Below are positions 37,845-46,161 of a stretch of DNA of 64,000 nt, one piece after another. Positions within the stretch are counted from its first letter, which is position 1; each line of letters opens with the position of its first letter. Origin of the DNA: Bacillus cereus (GTDB lineage Bacteria; Bacillota; Bacilli; Bacillales; Bacillaceae_G). The DNA lies in assembly GCF_002584535.1 (NCBI RefSeq), contig NZ_NUOT01000008.1:372001-436000 (forward strand), written 5' to 3'. A model generated the notes under the pieces. That model worked only from the letters and a program-made list of their open reading frames with translations, ran no database searches and was not told the origin of the DNA. Made by a program: the position numbers and the translations under genes.

Positions 37845-38496
37845 TTTTCTTCATTCTCCCTTCAATTGCTTTCCCAACAAACGTAAGAATAATTACTAAA
37901 ATATAGTAAACAAGTCCGACAAATAATAGCGGTTCAAGGTATTTAAACGTTTCACCACCTACAATATAAGCACGGCGCATTAAATCTGTAGCACCAATTA
38001 CCGTTACTACTGCTGACTCTTTTGTAAGTGTTGCAAACTCATTCACAAGCGCTGGTAATATATTTTTTAATGCTTGTGGCAAAATAATATTTCTCATCAT
38101 TTTTCCATACGGAACACCTAATGCCATCGCAGCTTCTGTCTGTCCTTTATCAACTGCTTGAATACCTGCACGAATTATCTCTGACATATATGCACCAGAA
38201 TTTAAACTAAATGCAAGTACTGCTGCTAAAAATGCAGGTATATCATATCCAATCATTTGCGGGACACCGAAATAAATAATCATTAATTGCAAAACGAGCG
38301 GTGTACCACGAAATATCGATGTATATAAATCAGCGGCGATATTTAATACTCTTATTCTAGCAATTTTGCAAAGTGCTAATAGCGTTCCGAGCATAAAACC
38401 AGCTATAGCAGATACTGCTACAATTTTCAGTGTAACTTCTAGACCCTTTAATATATATGGTATCGACGGAGTAATTGCCGAAAAATCTAAGTTCAT
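37837..38496 (-). CDS. artQ: Amino-acid (arginine) ABC transporter permease
   Basis: A 219-residue inner-membrane permease of the HisMQ class with about five helices and the EAA loop ([21 protein letters not shown]). AGAGGAATGAC precedes the ATG. It is overlapped by the ATPase gene and lies 37 bases after artP. Confidence 0.92.
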   Translation of the reverse strand: MNLDFSAITPSIPYILKGLEVTLKIVAVSAIAGFMLGTLLALCKIARIRVLNIAADLYTSIFRGTPLVLQLMIIYFGVPQMIGYDIPAFLAAVLAFSLNSGAYMSEIIRAGIQAVDKGQTEAAMALGVPYGKMMRNIILPQALKNILPALVNEFATLTKESAVVTVIGATDLMRRAYIVGGETFKYLEPLLFVGLVYYILVIILTFVGKAIEGRMKKSD

Positions 38497-38533
38497 CTTT
38501 TGTCATTCCTCTCACAGAAAATAGAAAGGCAGC

Positions 38534-39313
38534 TTACTTTCCGCTGCCAAACCATTTCTTCACTAATTTATCCATTTCACCATTCTCTTGCATTTTCTTA
38601 ATTACTTTATTAAATTCTGCTGTTTTATCACTATTTTTCGGAAGGGCAATTGCTGCTCCTACTTCTTCTGGAGCTTCCTTGATTTCAATTCCTTGTAAAT
38701 CTTTTATTTTGTCTAAATAATTTTTAGCAACTGTATCTTCTATAATGGCAGCGTCAAAGCGTCCAGCCTGAATTTCTTGTACAATTTCTGGTATACGGTC
38801 ACGACCTTCCGCCTGGAAGTTCACTTGTTTTTTGAAGTCGTTTGCTTTTTCTTCTTGAATAGAACCTGTTTGTACTCCTACTTTTTTATCTTTTAAATCT
38901 TGTAATGATTTAATACCAGAATCCTTTTTCGAAACGATCATGTTTTTAGCAACAAAATATATATCTGTAAAATCGGCATTCTTCTTACGATCTGGATTTG
39001 GTGTCATACCTGCCATAACAAAATCAACTTTTCCTGAGCTAAGAGATGCTAGCAATCCCCCAAAATCCATATCCTTTATTTTCACTTCATAACCAAGTTC
39101 TTTTCCAATATATTTTGCAATATCTACATCAAAACCGATAATTTCATCACTCTTGGAAGCTTCTACATATTCATAAGGTTTATAGTCTGCTGAAGTTCCC
39201 ATAATAAGTACTTTCTTATTTTTATTCGCTTCTTTTGTTTCTCCCTTACTACAAGCACTAAACATACTTACGATTAAAATAAGTGCAAATGAAATTGATA
39301 ATAACTTCTTCAT
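38534..39313 (-). CDS. artP: Amino-acid (arginine) ABC transporter substrate-binding lipoprotein
   Basis: A 259-residue lipoprotein: signal peptide with lipobox FSAC (Cys near residue 21), then a family 3 solute-binding domain (ADYKPYEYVEASKSDEIIGFDVDIAKYIGK region, GLLASLSSGKVDFVMAGMT, VGVQTGSIQEE). Substrate is inferred as arginine from operon order. AGGGGGAAGAAAC precedes the ATG, with a good promoter upstream. Confidence 0.92.
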   Translation of the reverse strand: MKKLLSISFALILIVSMFSACSKGETKEANKNKKVLIMGTSADYKPYEYVEASKSDEIIGFDVDIAKYIGKELGYEVKIKDMDFGGLLASLSSGKVDFVMAGMTPNPDRKKNADFTDIYFVAKNMIVSKKDSGIKSLQDLKDKKVGVQTGSIQEEKANDFKKQVNFQAEGRDRIPEIVQEIQAGRFDAAIIEDTVAKNYLDKIKDLQGIEIKEAPEEVGAAIALPKNSDKTAEFNKVIKKMQENGEMDKLVKKWFGSGK

Positions 39314-39373
39314 GTTTCTTCCCCCTAATAATGTATATTTAAAAGTTTTATAGAATTTTTATTCGATGTTTGT

Positions 39374-39402
39374 ATTGTATCAACGTTTTTATTTTTATGC
39401 AA
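39374..39402 (-). promoter_or_regulatory. artP promoter
   Basis: On the minus strand TTGCAT (39397-39402), a 17-base spacer and TACAAT (39374-39379) form a good SigA promoter about 60 bases before artP. The A+T-rich flank upstream could bind ArgR/AhrC or CodY, but no clear box was seen. Confidence 0.75.
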
Positions 39403-39451
39403 TAATTAAAATAAAAATAAATAATGTTTTTAATTATAATCAATATCCAAT

Positions 39452-39501
39452 ATGTTTTTTATGTATATTTTTTTGCATAATACATGTTTTTTATGTATAT
39501 T
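39452..39501. repeat. 18-bp direct repeat upstream of artP
   Basis: ATGTTTTTTATGTATATT occurs exactly at 39452-39469 and 39484-39501, a 32-base period (about three helical turns). It lies about 50 bases upstream of the artP -35. Confidence 0.7.
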
Positions 39502-39660
39502 CTCTTTCATGATATGCAACTAAGAATAAAGAAATTCAAATTCTATTAACCATTAAAGTGAGATTTTTCTACATATCCTTTCAATATGTGAAACTTCTAG
39601 CAAAAAGGAAATTTTTCTACTCCCCATCTTCCTCGTTTCACTCTAATTAGCAAGATACAA

Positions 39661-39700
39661 AAAAAACGGTACAAACACATAAGTGTCTGTACCGTTTTTT
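39661..39700. terminator. Terminator after brxB
   Basis: AAAAAACGGTACA pairs with TGTACCGTTTTTT; A- and T-runs on both sides allow bidirectional use, but only brxB (minus) faces it. Confidence 0.9.
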
Positions 39701-39707
39701 CATTCTA

Positions 39708-40142
39708 TTAAATCTCTTCACAATTCTCTTCAAAATACGATTGTAATTTTGCAATAACTTGCATTGGATCGTGACCTTCAATTTCATGGCGTTCAACCAT
39801 CGTTACAATCTTTCCATCTTTTAATAATGCGAAAGACGGAGAAGATGGTGGATATCCTTCAAAATATTCACGTGCACGTGCTGTTGCCTCTTTGTCCTGA
39901 CCTGCAAATACTGTTACAAGTTGATTTGGACGTTTATCATAGTGTACGGAATGTGCAGCAGCAGGGCGAGCAATACCACCTGCACAACCACATACTGAGT
40001 TTATCATTACAAGCGTTGTGCCCTCTTTTTTGAACGCTTCATCGACCGCTTCTGTTGTTGTTAATTCTGTATATCCAGCGGAAACAATTTCCTCACGCGC
40101 TTGACGGACAACATCATTCATAAAAAAGTTAAAGTTAATCAA
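39708..40142 (-). CDS. brxB: Bacilliredoxin BrxB (YqiW, DUF1094)
   Basis: A 144-residue thioredoxin-like protein with the CGC motif in [14 protein letters not shown]. Bacilliredoxins remove bacillithiol from oxidised protein thiols. YqiW/BrxB lies beside artP (yqiX) in B. subtilis, supporting the B paralogue. The start is TTG at 40142 with GGAGGG seven bases upstream. Confidence 0.92.
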   Translation of the reverse strand: MINFNFFMNDVVRQAREEIVSAGYTELTTTEAVDEAFKKEGTTLVMINSVCGCAGGIARPAAAHSVHYDKRPNQLVTVFAGQDKEATARAREYFEGYPPSSPSFALLKDGKIVTMVERHEIEGHDPMQVIAKLQSYFEENCEEI

Positions 40143-40227
40143 TGTTTTCCCTCCTCTAGATCTATCTATTTGTATCTTACCAGTTACTGTTTCAGAAGTA
40201 CAAGTAAACTTACTTTTGTGTATAAAT

Positions 40228-40261
40228 AAAACGTCTTAGAACAAGTGTCCTAAGACGTTTC
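40228..40261 (-). terminator. Terminator after yjdF
   Basis: AAACGTCTTAG and CTAAGACGTTT pair around ten bases; the minus strand then reads TTTATTTAT. Confidence 0.8.
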
Positions 40262-40263
40262 TC

Positions 40264-40671
40264 TTAATGTCCACGATGCTTTTGTTTTGCTTTTTGCACT
40301 TTGATAAGACGTTTTTTCTGCTTTTCTGCTTCACGCTGTTCCTTAGATTGCACTCTTTTTTCCTGCTTATGCAATTCATAAGATAAACTAATTGCTTCTT
40401 GTGCTTTCGTAAAGCGCTTTGTATGCATTTCTTTCGCAGCTTCTCTTATGATACGCTTTATATTTTTTGGACGCTGTTTCTCTTTCACTTTAACACCACA
40501 TCTGGCAAAGTGATTAAAATACTTTAGCATCATACCATTTACAAACAAAAGTATCTCTTCATCTGATGGCTCAGCACCAAAAATATACCTCGCTGCATAC
40601 AAAGTTCCTTTATGTGTGTTCTCAATCATTCCTACAAAAAATTGACCATCATGATATACTGTCAAATCCAT
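40264..40671 (-). CDS. yjdF: YjdF family protein (DUF2992)
   Basis: A 135-residue protein: a conserved N-terminal domain (DLTVYHDGQFFVGMIE, LYAARYIFGAEPSDEEI, PKNIKRIIREAAKE) and a very basic lysine/glutamine-rich tail (about 100-135). It matches the DUF2992/YjdF family, controlled in many Firmicutes by the yjdF RNA motif. Biochemical role is unknown; a link to toxic azaaromatic compounds is proposed from the riboswitch ligands. GGAGGGG is seven bases before the ATG, and its complement lies in the leader. Confidence 0.9.
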   Translation of the reverse strand: MDLTVYHDGQFFVGMIENTHKGTLYAARYIFGAEPSDEEILLFVNGMMLKYFNHFARCGVKVKEKQRPKNIKRIIREAAKEMHTKRFTKAQEAISLSYELHKQEKRVQSKEQREAEKQKKRLIKVQKAKQKHRGH

Positions 40672-40790
40672 TCGACAGCCCCTCCTTAGAAAAAATTAGA
40701 AATACTGGACATCCCGGAGGGGAAGGTTACTGACATACTAGTATGCGCCTGGACTACCAACCAGAACTGTGTTTTTGCATTTCTATATCC
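40672..40790 (-). ncRNA. yjdF-motif RNA (azaaromatic-responsive riboswitch)
   Basis: The leader of yjdF is structured. TAGAAAT (40779-40785 on the minus strand) pairs with ATTTCTA (40697-40703) as a closing stem around GGTTGGTAGTCCAGG. An anti-Shine-Dalgarno CCCCTCC (40716-40722) is the exact complement of the yjdF ribosome site GGAGGGG (40679-40685). The identity is inferred from the yjdF gene and this architecture. The mechanism would be translational. Confidence 0.85.
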
Positions 40791-40796
40791 ATTATA
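40791..40796 (-). promoter_or_regulatory. yjdF promoter -10
   Basis: TATAAT on the minus strand lies just upstream of the closing stem of the leader RNA. The -35 is not clear. Confidence 0.55.
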
Positions 40797-40809
40797 CATC
40801 ATTTTTACT

Positions 40810-41274
40810 TCATTTAACTCTTTTTCCTATATTTTCATATACTTCAATCATTTTTTTATGCGAACCTACAATATAATCTGGTAATCCTGTAATTGGAAAG
40901 AATTTAAGTTGAACTGCTTCCTCTTTATTGACAGATAGCAACCCTTCATATTCATTTGTATAATAAGCCGTCGTTACGGATTGAAATTCATCACCATTCG
41001 CTAATTTTATAAAGTAATTCGCTCCAGAGAACACATTAATGAGCTTTAAATTTTTTACATGAATCCCTGCTTCTTCATATACTTCACGGCAAGCTGTTTC
41101 TTCTGGTGATTCTCCAAGTTCCATCAAACCGCCAAGTAATCCCCATTTTCCATACGGTTCTGTTCGTTGTTGTAGCAAAACATGTCCATCTTCATTCAAT
41201 ACGAGAACAACAGCACCAACTAAAATTAAAGGGCGATGACCAACTACTTTCCGTAATTCTTCTACATATCCCAT
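40810..41274 (-). CDS. Nudix hydrolase
   Basis: A 154-residue protein with a complete Nudix box: GGLMELGESPEETACREV followed by YEEAGI, which supplies the Mg-binding glutamates. It hydrolyses nucleoside diphosphate derivatives; the substrate is not predictable. ATG 41274 is nine bases after GAAGGG; an earlier in-frame GTG at 41310 would add 12 residues. It faces away from the yjdF promoter region. Confidence 0.88.
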   Translation of the reverse strand: MGYVEELRKVVGHRPLILVGAVVLVLNEDGHVLLQQRTEPYGKWGLLGGLMELGESPEETACREVYEEAGIHVKNLKLINVFSGANYFIKLANGDEFQSVTTAYYTNEYEGLLSVNKEEAVQLKFFPITGLPDYIVGSHKKMIEVYENIGKRVK

Positions 41275-41359
41275 CAAAACAAACCCTTCTTTTTTTATTT
41301 CGTTGTCCACACTATTGTATCATATGCAAGAAATGGTAAAATGCCATATTTTTTACTTT

Positions 41360-41470
41360 TTTATAAAGTAAAACTTTAATCAGTGGAGTTTTTCTCCCTC
41401 CCCAGTAATAATTCATTTTCATCAATTAGGCTTTTACGAGCAGCACATTCCCCCACCTAACTTTTTTTCT
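41360..41470. repeat. Dispersed repeat, longer copy (bcr-like)
   Basis: Starts AAAGTAAAACTTTAATCAG and TGGAGTTTTTCTCC, like the copy at 29844-29876, then continues with CAATTAGGCTTTTACGAGC and ends near CCCCCACCTAACTTTTTTT. I recall similar sequence in many B. cereus-group intergenic regions. No open frame is present. A bcr-type repeat is likely but not proven here. Confidence 0.5.
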
Positions 41471-41487
41471 TTCCTTGCATTTTAATC

Positions 41488-42192
41488 TTAAACGCTAGAC
41501 AAAATATTGATTTGTTCATTTTCATCTATAGTTGCTAATTGAATCAATTCAATTGATACTTTTTTTGATAATTCCTCCTTTGCCCATCTTTCCGTTTTCC
41601 CCAATAAAGTGAGCACATCCTTTTGAATTTTCCCGTCTTTTACAAGAATAAATGAAATAGGTGATTTTTTACCAGCTACTTTCATATCCTGCCGAGATAC
41701 CGTTTCATATTCTGGATACTGAAATACCGAAACAACACCACTTGCTTCCCATAATGCTAATCTTATCGTTTTAATATCACTAGCACTTTGTAAGCGTAAT
41801 TCAGAGAATAAATACTCTACTGTAATTCTTGCTTTTTTCAAATTATTAAAATCAATTGACCCATTATGTATAAGTATAATGGGCGATGGTTCTAAAAAGC
41901 GTCTCCATCGATCCCATTTCAACGCTAAAATCGAACTGACAATATAAAGAACAATGAGCATACATGTTGTAATCATCGATCCGAGTAAACCGACTCTTTC
42001 ATCGGATAGTGCGTTAGAGAGATTCCCTTCCAACAATAGCACTAATACGACATCCAAAAAACGAAGCTGTGCAATGGAGCGTTGTCCCATTGCTTTAGCA
42101 ACAAAAATTAAAAAAATATACGCTATGATAGCTCGAATCATCCATTCTATATAAGAAAGATGATGTGCCCCATTCAAAATATGCATATGCAT
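41488..42192 (-). CDS. DUF421 membrane protein (YetF/YdfS type)
   Basis: A 234-residue protein with about three N-terminal membrane helices and a soluble C-terminal domain. The family pattern is clear: AKAMGQRSIAQLRFLDVV, EPSPIILIHNG and NLKKARITVEYLFSELR. DUF421 proteins include spore-associated YetF-like proteins, but this one has no known role. ATG 42192 follows AAGGAGTGCAAATTC; an in-frame ATG at 42216 is less likely. A long inverted repeat abuts its ribosome site. Confidence 0.88.
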   Translation of the reverse strand: MHMHILNGAHHLSYIEWMIRAIIAYIFLIFVAKAMGQRSIAQLRFLDVVLVLLLEGNLSNALSDERVGLLGSMITTCMLIVLYIVSSILALKWDRWRRFLEPSPIILIHNGSIDFNNLKKARITVEYLFSELRLQSASDIKTIRLALWEASGVVSVFQYPEYETVSRQDMKVAGKKSPISFILVKDGKIQKDVLTLLGKTERWAKEELSKKVSIELIQLATIDENEQINILSSV

Positions 42193-42204
42193 GAATTTGC
42201 ACTC

Positions 42205-42252
42205 CTTAATCATCACAAACTTTCACACTCCCTTTAGTTTGTGATGATTAAG
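42205..42252 (-). repeat. 16-bp perfect inverted repeat at the DUF421 gene leader
   Basis: CTTAATCATCACAAAC (42205-42220) and GTTTGTGATGATTAAG (42237-42252) are exact reverse complements with a 16-base loop. In the minus-strand transcript the 3' side of the stem ends inside AAGGAG, the ribosome site. The loop itself carries a second SD-like AAAGGGAG. Confidence 0.7.
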
Positions 42253-42262
42253 AGCATCTATA

Positions 42263-42302
42263 CAAAAAAGACCGATTCGCATGAAAACGAATCAGCCTTT
42301 TT
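42263..42302 (-). terminator. Terminator after the rodA/ftsW-family gene
   Basis: AAAAAGACCGATTCG and CGAATCAGCCTTTTT pair with one bulge around CATGAAAA; a T-run follows on the minus strand. Confidence 0.75.
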
Positions 42303-42311
42303 ACATAAAAA

Positions 42312-43490
42312 TTAACTAACTGAAAACATATACTTTTTATAAGTTTTCCGCACCGATAAAACGAGCCCCATCATCATCATATTCGAGAATAAGGAACTTC
42401 CTCCATATGATAAAAACGGAAGCGCAATTCCTTTTACCGGCATTAATCCAACGATCATACCAACATTTTGGAAGATTTGTAGTGTTAAAACACCAATTAT
42501 TCCTGCACATAATAATGTACCGAACAAATTATCTGCTGAATACCCAATTATAATTGTTCGATATAAAAGAAGAAGGAACATAAATACAATAAAAGCTGCA
42601 ATTAAAAATCCACCTTCTTCAGCAATTGTAGCAAAAATGAAATCGGTATGCTTTTCGGGAATGTAGACACTTCCATATCCAAATCCTTTTCCATCCATTC
42701 CTCCACTACCCACCGCTAAAATTGATTGTTGTGTTTGATAACCTTGATCTGCGTGCTCAAATGGATCTAGCCATCCCAAAATTCGTGACTGTTGATGTGG
42801 CTTTAGTAAAGCAACCAATTTGTTGAAAAAAATATCTGGGTATTTCAAAAATATAAATACTAATGTGGACAATATGGTCAGTGGAATAACTGTACATATT
42901 GCAATTAACTTCTTTTGAATACCTGACATAAACAAAATACATGCGATCCCTGCAGCATATAGGAAAACCATCCCTGTATCAGGCTGACTATATACAATTA
43001 AAGCAGGTGGAATCGATACTAAAATAATTTTACCTACTAATATTAAATCCGTTTGAAAAGTTCGTACCATATATTTCGCATTATGCTTCACCGCTAAACT
43101 GGCAACTAAAATAAGCAACGCAATTTTGAAAAACTCTGATGGCTGAATTGCCCCAAGGACAGGGACACGAAACCATCTTTTTGCACCTAATATTTCAGGT
43201 GTTAAACCTTTAAATGGTGAAATCTTAAGTATGATAATAGAAGCAAATCCAACAATATACAATGGCCACGCTAATTTTTGCAACTGATCTAAATCAATAC
43301 TTGCAACAAGTAGTAATAACACAATACCTATTATATAGTTAATCCCTTGTTTCATTGCAAAGTTCGCAGCTCCATATTGCCCTGTTTGTTGACTGCTATA
43401 TATGGCAGCTATACTTGTAATGCATAAGACACACAAAATTAAAATTAATTTTACATCTAAACTTTTTAGAAACTCGGTACTTCTCTTCAT
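42312..43490 (-). CDS. SEDS-family protein (RodA/FtsW/SpoVE type)
   Basis: A 392-residue membrane protein with about ten helices. SEDS landmarks: GAKRWFRV and IQPSEFFKIALLI, YSQPDTGMVFLY, GYQTQQSILAVGSGGMDGKGFGYG, PEKHTDFIFATIAEEGGF and PFLSYGGSSLFSNM. SEDS proteins polymerise peptidoglycan with a partner transpeptidase. Sequence is closer to RodA than FtsW by my reading, but paralogues exist. AGGAGGGTGTC precedes ATG 43490. It stands alone, not in a division cluster. Confidence 0.9.
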   Translation of the reverse strand: MKRSTEFLKSLDVKLILILCVLCITSIAAIYSSQQTGQYGAANFAMKQGINYIIGIVLLLLVASIDLDQLQKLAWPLYIVGFASIIILKISPFKGLTPEILGAKRWFRVPVLGAIQPSEFFKIALLILVASLAVKHNAKYMVRTFQTDLILVGKIILVSIPPALIVYSQPDTGMVFLYAAGIACILFMSGIQKKLIAICTVIPLTILSTLVFIFLKYPDIFFNKLVALLKPHQQSRILGWLDPFEHADQGYQTQQSILAVGSGGMDGKGFGYGSVYIPEKHTDFIFATIAEEGGFLIAAFIVFMFLLLLYRTIIIGYSADNLFGTLLCAGIIGVLTLQIFQNVGMIVGLMPVKGIALPFLSYGGSSLFSNMMMMGLVLSVRKTYKKYMFSVS

Positions 43491-43808
43491 GACACCCTCC
43501 TGAAACATTGTTAAGGCAAAATAAAAAATCAGGAGTCAATACGCTTCATGTTTTGACGGCTGATTGCACATTAATCTATAAAATACTTATATAGAATAAC
43601 TTTCTTTTTCAAACAATACAATACATTATACTACAGTTTCGTCAGTAAGATTTGCCAAAAAAGGATTCTTTTTTTATTGTATATCTATATACTGAATATC
43701 AGCAATGTATTTTCATAAATTTATAACACATTGTTATTCATTGTCAGATTAATGGAAGGCATTTTTTATTGTGGAATACAAAGTGAAGAAGTATATCTTT
43801 TCTAAAGC
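43491..43808. other. Intergenic region without genes
   Basis: About 320 A+T-rich bases between the SEDS gene and the bkd terminator. It should hold the SEDS promoter (TATAAT-like boxes near 43570-43640), but no reliable promoter, repeat or open frame was identified. Confidence 0.4.
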
Positions 43809-43836
43809 AAAAAGCTCGCAGACGCGAGCTTTTTAT
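43809..43836 (-). terminator. Terminator of the bkd operon
   Basis: AAAAAGCTCGC and GCGAGCTTTTT pair around AGAC, immediately after the bkdB stop. Confidence 0.9.
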
Positions 43837-45149
43837 TAATATACAGATGTATTATCCGCTGATACATTTTCAAGAATTTCTTTTACACGTCCTAAGAATT
43901 TACCACAAATCAAACCATCAAGTACGCGGTGATCAAGTGATAGACATAAGTTAACCATGTCACGTGCACCAAACATGCCATTATCCATAATTACTGGACG
44001 TTTTACAATAGATTCTACTTGTAAAATCGCAGCTTGTGGATAATTAATAATTCCCATGGACTGAACAGATCCAAATGATCCTGTGTTATTAATTGTAAAT
44101 GTACCGCCTTGCATTTCGTCTGCTTTCAATGATTTTGTACGGACTTTTCCTGCAAGTTCTGTAATTTCACGAGCAATGCCTTTAATTGTTTTCTCATCTG
44201 CTTGTTTAATAACAGGTACAAATAACTCATCTTCTGTTGCAACTGCGATAGAAAGGTTAATATCCTTCTTCTGAACGATTTTATCGCCAGCCCACATTGA
44301 ATTAATTTGCGGGTACTCTTTCAATGCTTGTGCAACTGCTTTTACAAAGAATGCAAAGAATGTTAAATTGAAACCTTCGCGCTTTTTGAATTCGCCTTTG
44401 ATTGAATTACGGTATGATACAAGATTTGTTACATCTACTTCAATCATCATCCATGCGTGCGGTGCTTCATGTTTGCTACGCAGCATATTCGCAGCAATTG
44501 CTTTACGCACACCTGTTACCGGAATTTCGATATCTCCAGGTACTGTCGGTACAGATACTGGTTTTGCCGCTTCTGCTTTTGGTGCTGGCGTAGCTGATTT
44601 TGGTGCCTCCTGTAGTTTTGGTACAGAGACAGGTGCCTCTTCTTTCTTTGCCCCAACTACCGGGATGTTACCAGATTCAACTAGCTTTAAAATATCTTTA
44701 CGTGTGATACGGCCATTTGCCCCCGTACCTTCCACTGCATCTAAATCAATATTATGTTCACCTGCAAGTTTTAATACAGCTGGTGAGAAACGTGGTTTGC
44801 CATCAGTTGGTTGCTTCATTTTTGGTGCTTTTTCAGATGAAGCTACTTCTACTTTTGGTTCCTCTTTTGTTTTCTCTTCTACAGTCGTGGCAGCTACTTC
44901 ATCTGCTCCTTCTACTTGAATTACACAAACAACTTCACCTACAGCCAGTGTATCACCTTCACCAGCGATTAACTCTTTCACAATTCCAGTGAAAGAAGAT
45001 GGCACTTCTGCATTTACTTTATCTGTCATTACTTCTGCAAGCGGATCATATTTATTTACATGATCGCCAACATTTACGAGCCATTTACTAATTGTACCTT
45101 CTGTTACACTTTCCCCAAGCTGAGGCATTGTAATATTTTCTACAGCCAT
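43836..45149 (-). CDS. bkdB: Branched-chain 2-oxoacid dehydrogenase E2 (dihydrolipoyl acyltransferase)
   Basis: The 437-residue E2 core moves branched acyl groups to CoA. In order: a lipoyl domain (residues 1-76, lipoyl lysine in MTDKVNAEVPSS), an alanine/proline/glutamate-rich linker, a peripheral subunit-binding domain (about 118-155), a second linker and the catalytic domain (about 205-437) with LSLDHRVLDG. Last gene of the operon, 15 bases after bkdAB. Confidence 0.95.
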   Translation of the reverse strand: MAVENITMPQLGESVTEGTISKWLVNVGDHVNKYDPLAEVMTDKVNAEVPSSFTGIVKELIAGEGDTLAVGEVVCVIQVEGADEVAATTVEEKTKEEPKVEVASSEKAPKMKQPTDGKPRFSPAVLKLAGEHNIDLDAVEGTGANGRITRKDILKLVESGNIPVVGAKKEEAPVSVPKLQEAPKSATPAPKAEAAKPVSVPTVPGDIEIPVTGVRKAIAANMLRSKHEAPHAWMMIEVDVTNLVSYRNSIKGEFKKREGFNLTFFAFFVKAVAQALKEYPQINSMWAGDKIVQKKDINLSIAVATEDELFVPVIKQADEKTIKGIAREITELAGKVRTKSLKADEMQGGTFTINNTGSFGSVQSMGIINYPQAAILQVESIVKRPVIMDNGMFGARDMVNLCLSLDHRVLDGLICGKFLGRVKEILENVSADNTSVY

Positions 45150-45164
45150 GTATAGTCCCCCCGA

Positions 45165-46148
45165 TTAAAATTCCGCAAGTTCACGCATTGCTTTTTCAAC
45201 TTTATCTGGATTTACCATAAAGAATTTTTCCATTGTTGGTGCATATGGCATTGCTGGAACGTCTGGACCTGCAAGACGTGCAATTGGTGCATCTAAATCG
45301 AATAAGCAATTTTCTGCAATAATTGCTGCTACTTCACTTATGATGCTTCCTTCTTTATTATCTTCTGTTACAAGAAGAACTTTACCAGTTTTTGAAGCTG
45401 CTTCAATAATCGCTTCTTTATCTAATGGATACACAGTACGTAAATCAAGAATGTGAGCAGAAATGCCATCTTTCGCTAATTTTTCAGCAGCTTGAAGGGC
45501 AAAGTGAACACATAATCCATATGTGATGACCGTAATATCATCACCTTCACGTTTTACATCTGCCTTTCCGATTGGTAATACATAATCGTCCTCTGGTACT
45601 TCGCCTTTAATTAAACGATATGCACGTTTATGTTCAAAGAATAGTACTGGATCTTCATCACGAATTGCTGCTTTTAATAACCCTTTTGCATCATATGGTG
45701 TAGAAGGAATGACAATTTTTAAACCTGGTTGATTTGCGAACATTGCTTCTACAGACTGCGAATGATATAACGCACCATGAACACCGCCACCAAATGGTGC
45801 ACGTATAGTAACTGGACAAGTCCAGTCGTTATTAGAACGGTAACGAATTTTCGCTGCCTCAGAAACAATTTGGTTTACTGCCGGCATAATGAAATCAGCA
45901 AATTGCATTTCAGCAATTGGACGCATTCCGTACATTGCCGCACCAATTGCTACCCCAGCAATTGCAGATTCTGCAAGCGGTGTATCAAGGGCACGATCTT
46001 CACCAAATTGATCATACAATCCAGTTGTCGCTTTAAATACGCCACCTTTTTTACCAACGTCTTCTCCTAATACAAATACTTTCTCATCGCGTTCCATTTC
46101 CTCGCGCATCGCTAATGTAATCGCGTCAATATAAGACATTACAGCCAT
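45165..46148 (-). CDS. bkdAB: Branched-chain 2-oxoacid dehydrogenase E1 beta
   Basis: The 327-residue beta subunit of the ThDP-dependent E1. It opens with MSYIDAITLAMREEMERD and shows GEDVGKKGGVFKATTGL, TPLAESAIAGVAIGAA and FGGGVHGALYHSQS. With BkdAA it decarboxylates keto acids from Leu, Ile and Val. AGGGGGGAACGTTTC precedes the ATG, 13 bases after bkdAA. Confidence 0.95.
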   Translation of the reverse strand: MAVMSYIDAITLAMREEMERDEKVFVLGEDVGKKGGVFKATTGLYDQFGEDRALDTPLAESAIAGVAIGAAMYGMRPIAEMQFADFIMPAVNQIVSEAAKIRYRSNNDWTCPVTIRAPFGGGVHGALYHSQSVEAMFANQPGLKIVIPSTPYDAKGLLKAAIRDEDPVLFFEHKRAYRLIKGEVPEDDYVLPIGKADVKREGDDITVITYGLCVHFALQAAEKLAKDGISAHILDLRTVYPLDKEAIIEAASKTGKVLLVTEDNKEGSIISEVAAIIAENCLFDLDAPIARLAGPDVPAMPYAPTMEKFFMVNPDKVEKAMRELAEF

Positions 46149-46161
46149 GAAACGTTCCCCC

